DNA of 64,000 bases from Pseudomonas sivasensis (GTDB lineage: Bacteria; Pseudomonadota; Gammaproteobacteria; Pseudomonadales; Pseudomonadaceae), in NCBI RefSeq assembly GCF_013778505.1, contig NZ_JAAOWU010000002.1:186001-250000 (forward strand). Reading direction: 5' to 3'. Within the stretch, counting starts at the first letter, position 1. Each line of letters begins with the position of its first letter. The notes under the pieces are model-generated. The model was not told the DNA's origin and did not search any database. It saw only the letters and a program-made list of their open reading frames with translations. Positions 56,995 through 64,000 of this stretch are shown in pieces. The position numbers and the translations under genes are program-made.

Positions 56995-57900
56995 ATGACA
57001 CTCCCGTCCGATCTGCCCCCCGAACTCTCCCACAGCGGCGTGCGCCCGGCTGATCGGCTCGGATTTACCCTGTTTCTGGCTGCCTTGATTCATTTGGCCT
57101 TGCTCCTTGGCGTGGGCTTCACCATGGTCGAACCCAAGCAGATCACCAAGACCCTGGAAATCACCCTGGCCACGTTCAAGAGTGAAAAGAAGCCCGAGAA
57201 GGCAGATTTTCTAGCCCAGGACAATCAACAGGGCAGCGGCACCCTCGACAAGAAAGCCATCCCCAAGACCACCGAACTGGCGCCGTTCCAGGACAACAAG
57301 GTCAATAAAGTCACGCCACCTCCTGCGCCGAAGCCCGAGGTCAAGCAGGCTACGCCCAAGCCTACGGTGGCCACCATCGCACCCAAACCGCAAAAAGCCC
57401 CGGTCCAACGCGAAAAAACCAAGACCGAGCCGCAGCCGGAGCCCGTCAAACCGGCGCCTACCTTCGACAGCTCGACCCTGTCCGACGAAATCTCCAGCCT
57501 GGAAGCCGAACTGGCTAACGAACAGCAGTTGTACGCCAAACGCCCACGCATCTACCGCTTGAATGCCGCCTCGACCATGCGCGACAAAGGCGCCTGGTAT
57601 AAAGACGAGTGGCGTAAGAAGGTCGAGCGCATCGGCAACCTCAACTACCCAGAAGAAGCGCGGCGCCAGCAGATCTACGGCAACTTGCGTCTATTGGTAT
57701 CGATCAACCGCGACGGCACCTTATATGAAGTGCAGGTGTTGGAGTCCTCCGGCCAACCGCTGCTGGACCAGGCCGCCCAACGCATCGTGCGCCTGGCCGC
57801 GCCCTTTGCCCCGTTTACAGGCGACCTGAATGACGTGGACCGCCTGGAAATCATCCGTACCTGGAAGTTTGCCAAGGGCGATCGGCTCTCCAGCAACTGA
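56995..57900 (+). CDS. tonB: TonB-family energy transducer (TonB3-like)
   Basis: 301 residues. One membrane helix near the N-terminus (LGFTLFLAALIHLALLLGVG, about 22-41), a proline/lysine-rich spacer (VTPPPAPKPEVKQATPKPTV and onward, about 100-150) that spans the periplasm, and a C-terminal TonB domain (NLNYPEEARRQQIYGNLRLL, then VLESSGQPLLDQAAQRIVRL). No exbB or exbD is adjacent. The gene next to gshB and pilG is tonB3 in P. aeruginosa, which is needed for twitching motility; the match in position supports the same role. No ribosome site is evident before the ATG. Confidence 0.88.
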   Translation: MTLPSDLPPELSHSGVRPADRLGFTLFLAALIHLALLLGVGFTMVEPKQITKTLEITLATFKSEKKPEKADFLAQDNQQGSGTLDKKAIPKTTELAPFQDNKVNKVTPPPAPKPEVKQATPKPTVATIAPKPQKAPVQREKTKTEPQPEPVKPAPTFDSSTLSDEISSLEAELANEQQLYAKRPRIYRLNAASTMRDKGAWYKDEWRKKVERIGNLNYPEEARRQQIYGNLRLLVSINRDGTLYEVQVLESSGQPLLDQAAQRIVRLAAPFAPFTGDLNDVDRLEIIRTWKFAKGDRLSSN

Positions 57901-57967
57901 TCAGACATGTCCTGCCACAGGTAACTCCAGCTTGTCAGTTCGCCCCTCCAACGCCACACTAGCGGAC

Positions 57968-58537
57968 ATGAAAAATGTCAGCCCGACCTACCTCAAGCAC
58001 CAATTCCTGATCGCCATGCCCCATATGGCCGACCCGAACTTTGCGCAGACCTTGACCTACATCGTCGAGCACACGGCCAATGGTGCCATGGGGTTGGTGG
58101 TGAACCGCCCGCAAGCGCTGAACCTGGCCGATATCCTTGAGCAACTGCGTCCGGAGATCGATCCGCCGGCCCGTTGCCAATCGGTGCCGATCTACATCGG
58201 CGGGCCGGTACAAACTGATCGCGGCTTTGTACTGCACCCGACCGGGCCGACGTTCCAGGCCACGGTGGACCTGGACGGTGTGTCGCTGTCCACCTCCCAG
58301 GACGTGTTGTTCGCCATCGCCGACGGTGTAGGCCCAGAGCAAAGCGTTATCACCTTGGGGTACGCCGGTTGGGAAGCAGGGCAACTGGAGGCCGAACTGG
58401 CCAGCAATGCCTGGCTGACCTGCCCCTTCGACGCCGACATCCTGTTCAACACGGCCAGTGAACTGCGCCTGGAAGCGGCCGCCGCCAAGTTGCGGGTCAA
58501 CCTCAGCCTGCTGACCAGCCAGGCGGGGCACGCCTGA
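57968..58537 (+). CDS. algH: YqgE/AlgH family protein
   Basis: 189 residues from the ATG at 57968 (MKNVSPTYLKHQFLIAMPHM); the in-frame extension to 57830 lies inside tonB and is rejected. Family landmarks: HMADPNFAQTLTYIVEHTAN, GAMGLVVNRPQALNLADILE, IYIGGPVQTDRGFVLHPTGP and FAIADGVGPEQSVITLGYAG. In P. aeruginosa AlgH affects alginate production; the biochemical role is not settled. Stop and the ruvX start overlap by one base (TGATG). Confidence 0.93.
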   Translation: MKNVSPTYLKHQFLIAMPHMADPNFAQTLTYIVEHTANGAMGLVVNRPQALNLADILEQLRPEIDPPARCQSVPIYIGGPVQTDRGFVLHPTGPTFQATVDLDGVSLSTSQDVLFAIADGVGPEQSVITLGYAGWEAGQLEAELASNAWLTCPFDADILFNTASELRLEAAAAKLRVNLSLLTSQAGHA

Positions 58538-58974
58538 TGGCCTTGCGTCTGATCCTCGGTTTTGACTACGGCACCAAACAGATCGGCGTAGCGGTCGGCC
58601 AGGTGATCACCGGCCAGGCCCGCGAGTTGTGCACCCTCAAGGCCCAGAACGGCATACCGGACTGGAATCAGGTCGAAGCCCTGATCAAGGAATGGAAGCC
58701 CGACGCGGTGGTGGTCGGCCTGCCCCTGAACATGGACGGCACCCCCAGCGAGATGTGCCTGCGCGCCGAAAAATTCGCCCGTCGCCTCAATGGTCGTTAC
58801 AACATCCCCTTCTATACCCACGATGAACGCCTGACCACCTTTGAAGCCAAGGGTGAACGCCGCGACCGTGGCGGCCAGAAGGGCAGTTACCGCGACAACC
58901 CCGTAGACGCCATCGCCGCCGCCTTGCTGTTGCAGGGCTGGCTGGACGAAAACACCGCTTTATTTGAATCCTGA
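58537..58974 (+). CDS. ruvX: Holliday junction resolvase-like RuvX (YqgF)
   Basis: 145 residues, RNase H-like fold. ILGFDYGTKQIGVAVGQVIT (about 6-25) carries the first catalytic Asp, VVGLPLNMDGTPSEM follows, then FYTHDERLTTFEAKG with the Glu, and DNPVDAIAAALLLQGWLDE with the final Asp. Its best known role is in pre-16S rRNA processing. Starts on the last base of algH, so translation is coupled. Confidence 0.94.
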   Translation: MALRLILGFDYGTKQIGVAVGQVITGQARELCTLKAQNGIPDWNQVEALIKEWKPDAVVVGLPLNMDGTPSEMCLRAEKFARRLNGRYNIPFYTHDERLTTFEAKGERRDRGGQKGSYRDNPVDAIAAALLLQGWLDENTALFES

Positions 58975-59047
58975 CTGACGCGGCTTGCCGCGTCTTCTTA
59001 CGTTTGAGCCCGGAACTTGCCTACAGCAAGGCCTTGAAGGAGCCACC

Positions 59048-59554
59048 ATGAGCCTGCCCAATCCCGCCGAACTGATCAGCCAGATGGCATTACGCCTCAA
59101 AGCGCACCTGGAACACCGCGGAATCAGCGAACCGCGCTTTATCGGTATTCGCACCGGCGGTGTGTGGGTCGCTCAGGCGTTACTGGACGAACTGGGCAGC
59201 GACTCGCCACTGGGCACCCTCGACGTGTCCTTCTACCGTGATGACTTCAGCCAGAACGGCCTGCACCCGCAAGTGCAGCCCTCGGCCCTGCCGTTCGAAG
59301 TCGAAGGCCAGCACCTGGTGTTGATCGACGACGTGCTGATGAGCGGCCGTACCATCCGCGCCGCCATGAACGAACTGTTCGACTACGGCCGCCCGGCCAG
59401 CATCACGCTGGTCTGCCTGCTGGATCTGGACGCCGGCGAGTTGCCTATCAGCCCGGATGTGGTTGGCGCGACCCTGTCGCTGCAAGCCCAGCAACGGGTA
59501 AAATTGTCCGGTCCAACGCCGCTCGAACTCGAACTGCAAGACCTCGCCCTTTAA
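59048..59554 (+). CDS. pyrR: Bifunctional pyr operon regulator/uracil phosphoribosyltransferase PyrR
   Basis: 168 residues from the ATG at 59048 ([20 protein letters not shown]), with AAGGAG upstream; the longer in-frame start at 58985 is rejected. The PRPP loop is [20 protein letters not shown] (about 98-117), preceded by [20 protein letters not shown] and DVSFYRDDF. First of pyrR-pyrB-pyrC'. PyrR regulates pyrimidine genes with UMP and PRPP; how it acts here is unclear, since no attenuator-like leader is obvious. Confidence 0.93.
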   Translation: MSLPNPAELISQMALRLKAHLEHRGISEPRFIGIRTGGVWVAQALLDELGSDSPLGTLDVSFYRDDFSQNGLHPQVQPSALPFEVEGQHLVLIDDVLMSGRTIRAAMNELFDYGRPASITLVCLLDLDAGELPISPDVVGATLSLQAQQRVKLSGPTPLELELQDLAL

Positions 59555-59578
59555 ACCGCCTTGTAAAGAGTCCCCGCG

Positions 59579-60583
59579 ATGACGCCTCTAGATGCCAAGC
59601 GCCCGCTGCAGCTCAATGCTCAGGGCCAGTTGCAACACTTTTTGTCCCTCGACGGTTTGCCCCGCGAACTGCTCACCGAAATCCTCGACACCGCCGACTC
59701 ATTCCTCGAAGTCGGTGGCCGGGCGGTGAAGAAAGTCCCGTTGCTGCGCGGCAAAACCATCTGCAACGTGTTCTTCGAAAACTCCACCCGCACTCGCACC
59801 ACCTTTGAACTGGCGGCCCAGCGGCTGTCGGCCGACGTGATCACGCTGAACGTGTCCACTTCGTCGGCGAGCAAGGGCGAAACCCTGCTCGACACCCTGC
59901 GTAACCTGGAAGCCATGGCCGCCGATATGTTCGTGGTGCGCCACGGCGACTCCGGCGCCGCGCACTTCATCGCCGAGCACGTGTGCCCGCAGGTAGCGAT
60001 CATCAACGGCGGCGACGGCCGTCACGCCCACCCGACCCAAGGCATGCTCGACATGCTCACCATCCGTCGGCACAAGGGCAGCTTTGAAAACCTATCGGTG
60101 GCCATCGTCGGCGACATCCTGCACTCGCGGGTAGCACGCTCGAACATGCTGGCCCTGAAAACCCTGGGTTGCCCGGACATCCGCGTGATCGCGCCGAAAA
60201 CCCTGCTCCCCATCGGCATTGAGCAGTACGGCGTGAAGGTCTACACCGACATGGCCGAAGGCCTCAAGGATGTAGACGTGGTGATCATGTTGCGCCTGCA
60301 ACGCGAGCGTATGTCCGGTGGCTTGCTGCCGAGCGAGGGTGAGTTCTACCGCTTGTTCGGCCTGACCACCGCGCGCCTGGCCGGCGCCAAACCGGATGCC
60401 ATCGTGATGCACCCGGGTCCGATCAACCGAGGGGTGGAGATTGAGTCGGCGGTGGCCGATGGCAACCAGTCGGTAATTCTCAACCAGGTGACCTACGGCA
60501 TCGCCGTGCGCATGGCGGTGTTGTCCATGGCCATGAGCGGGCAAACCGCGCAACGTCAATTCGAGCAGGAGAACGCCCAGTGA
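59579..60583 (+). CDS. pyrB: Aspartate carbamoyltransferase catalytic chain
   Basis: 334 residues. Carbamoyl-phosphate site [20 protein letters not shown] (about 65-84), the mobile-loop motif [39 protein letters not shown] with the conserved HPTQ, and the aspartate-site MLRLQRERM near 240. It makes carbamoyl aspartate. In pseudomonads PyrB assembles with the inactive PyrC' rather than with PyrI; pyrC' overlaps its 3' end by four bases, supporting a complex. No pyrI is present. Confidence 0.97.
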   Translation: MTPLDAKRPLQLNAQGQLQHFLSLDGLPRELLTEILDTADSFLEVGGRAVKKVPLLRGKTICNVFFENSTRTRTTFELAAQRLSADVITLNVSTSSASKGETLLDTLRNLEAMAADMFVVRHGDSGAAHFIAEHVCPQVAIINGGDGRHAHPTQGMLDMLTIRRHKGSFENLSVAIVGDILHSRVARSNMLALKTLGCPDIRVIAPKTLLPIGIEQYGVKVYTDMAEGLKDVDVVIMLRLQRERMSGGLLPSEGEFYRLFGLTTARLAGAKPDAIVMHPGPINRGVEIESAVADGNQSVILNQVTYGIAVRMAVLSMAMSGQTAQRQFEQENAQ

Positions 60584-61851
60584 AGCTCAGCATTCTTGGC
60601 GCTCGCGTTATCGACCCGGCCAGTGGCCTGGATCAAGTCACCGATCTTCATCTGGAAGCCGGCAAGATCATCGCCATCGGCGGCGCCCCCAGCGATTTCA
60701 CCCCCAGCCAGACCATCGACGCCAAAGGCCTGGTGGCCGCGCCTGGGCTGGTGGACCTGAACGTCGCCCTGCGCGAGCCGGGTTACAGCCGTAAAGGCAG
60801 CATCGCCAGCGAAACCCGCGCCGCTGCGGCCGGTGGCGTGACCAGCCTGTGCTGCCCGCCGCACACCAAGCCGATCCTCGATACGTCGGCCGTGACCGAA
60901 TTGATCCTCGACCGTGCCCGCGAAGCTGGCAATTGCAAAGTGTTCCCCATCGGCGCCCTGAGCAAAGGTCTGGAAGGCGAACAACTCGCCGAATTGATCG
61001 CCCTGCGCGACGCTGGTTGCGTGGCCTTCGGCAACGGTCTTGAGAGCTTCCGCAGTACCCGCACCTTGTGCCGCGCCCTGGAATACGCGGCCACCTTCGA
61101 TCTGCCGGTGATCTTCCACTCCCAGGACCGCGACCTGGCCGAAGGCGGCTTGGCCCATGAAGGCGCCGTCGCCAGTTTCCTCGGCCTGCCGGGTATTCCG
61201 GAAACCGCCGAAACCGTCGCTCTTGCCCGTGACCTGCTGCTGGTGGAACAAAGCGGCGTACGCGCGCACTTCAGCCAACTCACCAGTGCCCGGGGCGTGG
61301 CCCTGATTGCACAGGCCCAGGCTCGCGGTCTGCCGGTGACTGCGGATGTGGCGCTGTACCAATTGATCCTCACGGATGAAGCGCTGATCGACTTCTCCAG
61401 CCTGTACCACGTGCAACCGCCCCTGCGCACCCTGGCCGACCGTGACGGTTTGCGTGCCGCGGTCAAATCCGGTGTGGTTTCGGCGATTTCCAGCCACCAC
61501 CAGCCCCACGAGCGCGATGCCAAGCTCGCACCGTTTGGCGCGACCGAGCCGGGGATCAGCAGTGTGGAGCTGTTGCTGCCACTGGCGATGACGCTGGTGG
61601 AGGATGGCCTGCTCGACTTGCCGACGCTGCTCCAGCGCCTGAGCGCTGGCCCGGCCGAAGCCTTGCGCCTGCCGGCCGGCAACTTGGCCGTGGGTGCCGC
61701 AGCGGATCTGGTGCTGTTTGACACGGCCAGCTCCACGGTTGCCGGGGAGCACTGGCTGTCCAAGGGTGAAAACTGCCCGTTCATCGGCCATAGCCTGCCG
61801 GCGAGCGTGCGCTACACCTTGGTGGATGGGCGCATCAGCTACCAGGCCTAA
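60580..61851 (+). CDS. pyrC': Inactive dihydroorotase homologue PyrC'
   Basis: 423 residues, GTG start overlapping pyrB by four bases. Amidohydrolase fold of the dihydroorotase class, but the first metal motif, normally DxHxH, reads [15 protein letters not shown], with both His lost (Asn and Ala instead). Later segments stay recognisable ([20 protein letters not shown], then VISFHSQD-like [35 protein letters not shown]). In pseudomonads PyrC' is the structural partner that holds PyrB in a dodecamer; the active dihydroorotase is encoded elsewhere. The missing residues match that role. Confidence 0.94.
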   Translation: MKLSILGARVIDPASGLDQVTDLHLEAGKIIAIGGAPSDFTPSQTIDAKGLVAAPGLVDLNVALREPGYSRKGSIASETRAAAAGGVTSLCCPPHTKPILDTSAVTELILDRAREAGNCKVFPIGALSKGLEGEQLAELIALRDAGCVAFGNGLESFRSTRTLCRALEYAATFDLPVIFHSQDRDLAEGGLAHEGAVASFLGLPGIPETAETVALARDLLLVEQSGVRAHFSQLTSARGVALIAQAQARGLPVTADVALYQLILTDEALIDFSSLYHVQPPLRTLADRDGLRAAVKSGVVSAISSHHQPHERDAKLAPFGATEPGISSVELLLPLAMTLVEDGLLDLPTLLQRLSAGPAEALRLPAGNLAVGAAADLVLFDTASSTVAGEHWLSKGENCPFIGHSLPASVRYTLVDGRISYQA

Positions 61852-61869
61852 AGCGGGCACGCAAAAAAA

Positions 61870-61956
61870 GTGGGAGGGGGCTTGTCCCCGATAGCGGTGG
61901 ATCAGTCAGCTCATTTATTGCTGACCCACTGCAATCGGGGGCAAGCCCCCTCCCAC
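61870..61956. repeat. REPIN
   Basis: GTGGGAGGGGGCTTGTCCCC from 61870, mirrored by GGGGGCAAGCCCCCTCCCAC ending at 61956; loop with GTGGATCAGTCAGC and GCTGACCCAC arms. Between the convergent pyrC' and TM2 genes. Confidence 0.9.
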
Positions 61957-61983
61957 ATTTAGTTCTCTATAAAGCCTGAGAAA

Positions 61984-62412
61984 TCAGCGTCCCCCGTTGC
62001 GCTCTGCATTGCGGATCGAAACCTGGGTATTCAACGTCCAGAAGTCATACAGCACCCCCACCAGGAACAAGCCACCGGTCAGCAGGTAGATCAGGCCGGT
62101 GATCCATTTGCCCTGGTACATGCGGTGCACGCCGAACACCCCCAGAAACGCCAATAGAATCCACGCCACGTTGTATTCGATGGGACCGGCGGTAAAACGC
62201 AGGTCGGCTTCACGGTCCATGGCCGGGATCAGGAACAGGTCGATCAGCCAGCCGATACCCAGCAGGCCAAGGGTAAAAAACCAAATCGTCCCGGTGACAG
62301 GTTTGCCGTAATAAAAACGATGCGCGCCGGTAAACCCGAAAATCCAGAGCAGGTAACCGATCACCTTGCTGTGGGTGTCTTGTTGCGGCCCAACCTGTTG
62401 ATAGGTGTTCAT
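61984..62412 (-). CDS. TM2-domain membrane protein
   Basis: 142 residues with two copies of the TM2 pattern: KVIGYLLWIFGFTGAHRFYY plus GWLIDLFLIPAMDRE (about 16-69), and VAWILLAFLGVFGVHRMYQG plus LVGVLYDFWTLNTQV (about 82-134). Each has two membrane helices and the GxHRxY turn with a closing DxxxxP-like stretch. TM2 proteins are widespread and mostly uncharacterised. AGAGG precedes the ATG. Confidence 0.88.
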   Translation of the reverse strand: MNTYQQVGPQQDTHSKVIGYLLWIFGFTGAHRFYYGKPVTGTIWFFTLGLLGIGWLIDLFLIPAMDREADLRFTAGPIEYNVAWILLAFLGVFGVHRMYQGKWITGLIYLLTGGLFLVGVLYDFWTLNTQVSIRNAERNGGR

Positions 62413-62662
62413 GACGTACCTCTTTTGCTTCGATAGATAAATTTTTTCATTTTCTTTGTGACTTTTTTACGGGCGCCCGACGTACGGCAAATGGTATCTT
62501 CACTGCCCTGAAAGCCTTATGCCACCTGACCTGTGTAGGACAATTGCGGCGAATCGTCGCGTATTTCCTGATTTTGACGTCAAGGTTCAGTCGACAAACG
62601 GCCTGAGAACGACACAAAAAGCTGTTATAAAGTTGCGCGCAAACCCATAAGAGCCACGCCTA

Positions 62663-63298
62663 ATGCGACCATTTTTAAAGACATGGCTAACCATTTGCCT
62701 ATTAATGCCATTGGCCGCCCACGCCACCAATCGTGAGCAACGACTTCCGAACGTTAACGGTTTCACCCCTAAAGTCCACAGCACGCCAAGCACTGCCAAA
62801 TCGGTAAAGCCGACCGTCAGCCGCCCGACTCAATTGAGCAAGGCGCACGGTAAAGCAGTTCCCGGCCTCGTGGCAGTCAACACCAAGCAAAGCAGCAACG
62901 TCCTCAGCCGCGCCGTAAACGTGCTCGGTACACCTTATCGTTGGGGCGGCAGCAGCCCAAGTAAAGGGTTCGACTGCAGCGGCCTGGTGAAATATGCGTT
63001 CAACGACGTAGCCGCCGTGGATCTGCCGCGCACTTCCAATGCCATGGCCGCCGGCCACGGGCAGAAGGTTGATCGCAAGGACCTGAAACCAGGTGATCTG
63101 CTGTTCTTCAAATTGAAGAGCCGCCAGGTCAATCACGTTGCCATCTACTTGGGCAATGACCGTTTTATCCACGCACCGCGTCGTGGCAAGTCGGTCAGCA
63201 TCGACACGTTGAAAAAGCCGTTTTGGGACAAGAACTACGTGATTGCCAAGCGGGTTCTGCCGAAAGAGCAGAACACCTTGCGAGTGGTTCAACGCTGA
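62663..63298 (+). CDS. NlpC/P60 cell-wall hydrolase
   Basis: 211 residues. A signal peptide (MRPFLKTWLTICLLMPLAAHA, cleavage near 21-22), a linker rich in Ser, Thr and Lys to about residue 80, then the NlpC/P60 domain: GTPYRWGGSSPSKGFDCSGL with the catalytic Cys (about 104), VNHVAIYLGNDRFIHAPRRG with the catalytic His, and a second His in FIHAP. Such enzymes cut D-Glu-diaminopimelate bonds in peptidoglycan. Upstream of the ATG is a 250-base gap shared with the TM2 gene, A+T-richer than the rest, without other features that I can name. Confidence 0.92.
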   Translation: MRPFLKTWLTICLLMPLAAHATNREQRLPNVNGFTPKVHSTPSTAKSVKPTVSRPTQLSKAHGKAVPGLVAVNTKQSSNVLSRAVNVLGTPYRWGGSSPSKGFDCSGLVKYAFNDVAAVDLPRTSNAMAAGHGQKVDRKDLKPGDLLFFKLKSRQVNHVAIYLGNDRFIHAPRRGKSVSIDTLKKPFWDKNYVIAKRVLPKEQNTLRVVQR

Positions 63299-63322
63299 TT
63301 TCAAGCTGAAATGCAGTCGTCA

Positions 63323-63413
63323 ATGTGAGAGGGGGCTTGCTCCCGATCGCGGTGAATCAGTCAGTTTATCTGTACCTGACCCACTGCAATCGGGAGCAAG
63401 CCCCCTCCCACAT
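63323..63413. repeat. REPIN
   Basis: ATGTGAGAGGGGGCTTGCTC from 63323 (one base change in the arm: GTGAGAG) mirrored by GAGCAAGCCCCCTCCCACAT ending at 63413. Between the NlpC/P60 gene and pilT, which converge. Confidence 0.9.
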
Positions 63414-63438
63414 TTGGATCTCCTTATATCTCCCGATC

Positions 63439-64000
63439 TTAGATATCCCCAGGCACCCTCGCCTTCTCCAGCGCCTCTTCCCGGCTGATCACGCCCTGCG
63501 TGACCAACGCCTTCAAACTCATATCCAATGTCTTCATCCCCAACGCCCCGCCGGTCTGGATAGCCGAGACCATCTGCGCCACCTTGTCCTCACGAATCAG
63601 ATTACGAATGGCTGGCGTGCCCAACATGATTTCATGGGCCGCCACGCGCCCGCCGCCGAGCTTCTTCACCAGCACCTGTGACACCACCGCCTGCAACGAC
63701 TCCGACAACATTGAGCGGACCATGGCCTTTTCGCCGGCCGGGAACACGTCGACCAGCCGATCCACGGTCTTTGCCGCGGAGGTAGTGTGCAAGGTGCCAA
63801 ATACCAGATGCCCGGTTTCAGCCGCCGTCAGGGCCAGGCGGATGGTTTCCAGGTCACGCAGTTCGCCCACCAGGATCACATCGGGGTCTTCACGCAGCGC
63901 CGAACGCAGGGCTACCGAAAAACTGTGGGTGTCGCGGTGCACCTGGCGCTGGTTGATCAGCGCGATTTTCGGCCTGTGGATAAATTCGATAGGGTCTTCG
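63439..64000 (-). CDS. pilT: Type IV pilus retraction ATPase PilT, C-terminal part
   Basis: The last 186 codons are visible; the gene continues past the right edge. Recognisable: EDPIEFIHRP at the cut edge, RSALREDPDVILVGELRDLE with the Walker B and Asp-box acidic residues, GHLVFGTLHTTSAAKTVDRL with the His box, and the C-terminal KTLDMSLKALVTQGVISREE. These fit PilT rather than PilU by the ending, though PilU cannot be fully excluded. It powers pilus retraction, which the pil-chp system controls. Confidence 0.92.
   Translation of the reverse strand, partial: EDPIEFIHRPKIALINQRQVHRDTHSFSVALRSALREDPDVILVGELRDLETIRLALTAAETGHLVFGTLHTTSAAKTVDRLVDVFPAGEKAMVRSMLSESLQAVVSQVLVKKLGGGRVAAHEIMLGTPAIRNLIREDKVAQMVSAIQTGGALGMKTLDMSLKALVTQGVISREEALEKARVPGDI

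Overview
The window reads as core chromosome of a fluorescent Pseudomonas. Genes are dense with G+C-rich codon use, the gene order resembles that of other pseudomonads (tkt-epd-pgk-fba, ahcY-metF, pilGHIJ-chpA, gshB-tonB-algH-ruvX-pyrR-pyrB-pyrC', pilT), and at least eight GTGGGAG(C/G)GGGC-type REP/REPIN elements lie between genes. I assign 66 protein-coding loci, two of them broken and two cut by the window edges, and I saw no rRNA, tRNA or CRISPR. || Layout. 1-8.2 kb: the end of a response regulator, a PL7 alginate lyase, then a minus-strand central-carbon block (tkt, epd, pgk, two small lipoproteins, fba). 8.2-10.4 kb: an ArsR-methyltransferase regulator in operon with metK, behind a perfect 26-bp palindrome. 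10.6-18.3 kb: envelope and housekeeping genes (two small periplasmic proteins, ligB, cytochrome c', mltA, MAPEG protein, cation/proton antiporter, formate/nitrite-type channel, thioesterase). 18.4-21 kb: ahcY behind a clear promoter and an SAH riboswitch, then metF. 21-29 kb: a DxD glycosyltransferase-like protein, a periplasmic binding protein, rhlE, YceI/cytochrome b561, bioA, rsmE. 29-32.5 kb: a D-amino-acid cluster (dehydrogenase, RidA, and a binding protein broken by one missing base) with a divergent LysR regulator. 33-41.5 kb: a complete malonate decarboxylase locus (mdcABCDEGH, madLM, mdcR). || 41.6-45.9 kb is the accessory-looking part: a DUF6124-like protein, a stand-alone type-44 polymorphic toxin domain overlapping a membrane-anchored candidate immunity protein, a higA antitoxin gene cut by an in-frame TGA, and a divergent module of an XRE regulator with an NBR1-like Ig domain, an isopenicillin-N-synthase-like dioxygenase and a LysE exporter. 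|| 45.9-64 kb: the type IV pilus chemosensory system (chpC, chpA, pilJ, pilI, pilH, pilG) without pilK or chpB, then gshB, a TonB3-like protein, algH, ruvX, pyrR, pyrB and a catalytically dead pyrC', a TM2 protein, an NlpC/P60 hydrolase and the 3' part of pilT. || Working together: metK, ahcY and metF, plus bioA as an AdoMet consumer, make this window rich in AdoMet-cycle genes, with two visible regulatory devices (a candidate ArsR-type operator and an SAH riboswitch). The pil/chp genes, TonB3-like protein and PilT point to twitching motility and surface sensing. The most likely under-described material is the 42.1-45.9 kb accessory segment and the ArsR-methyltransferase/metK/tkt control region.
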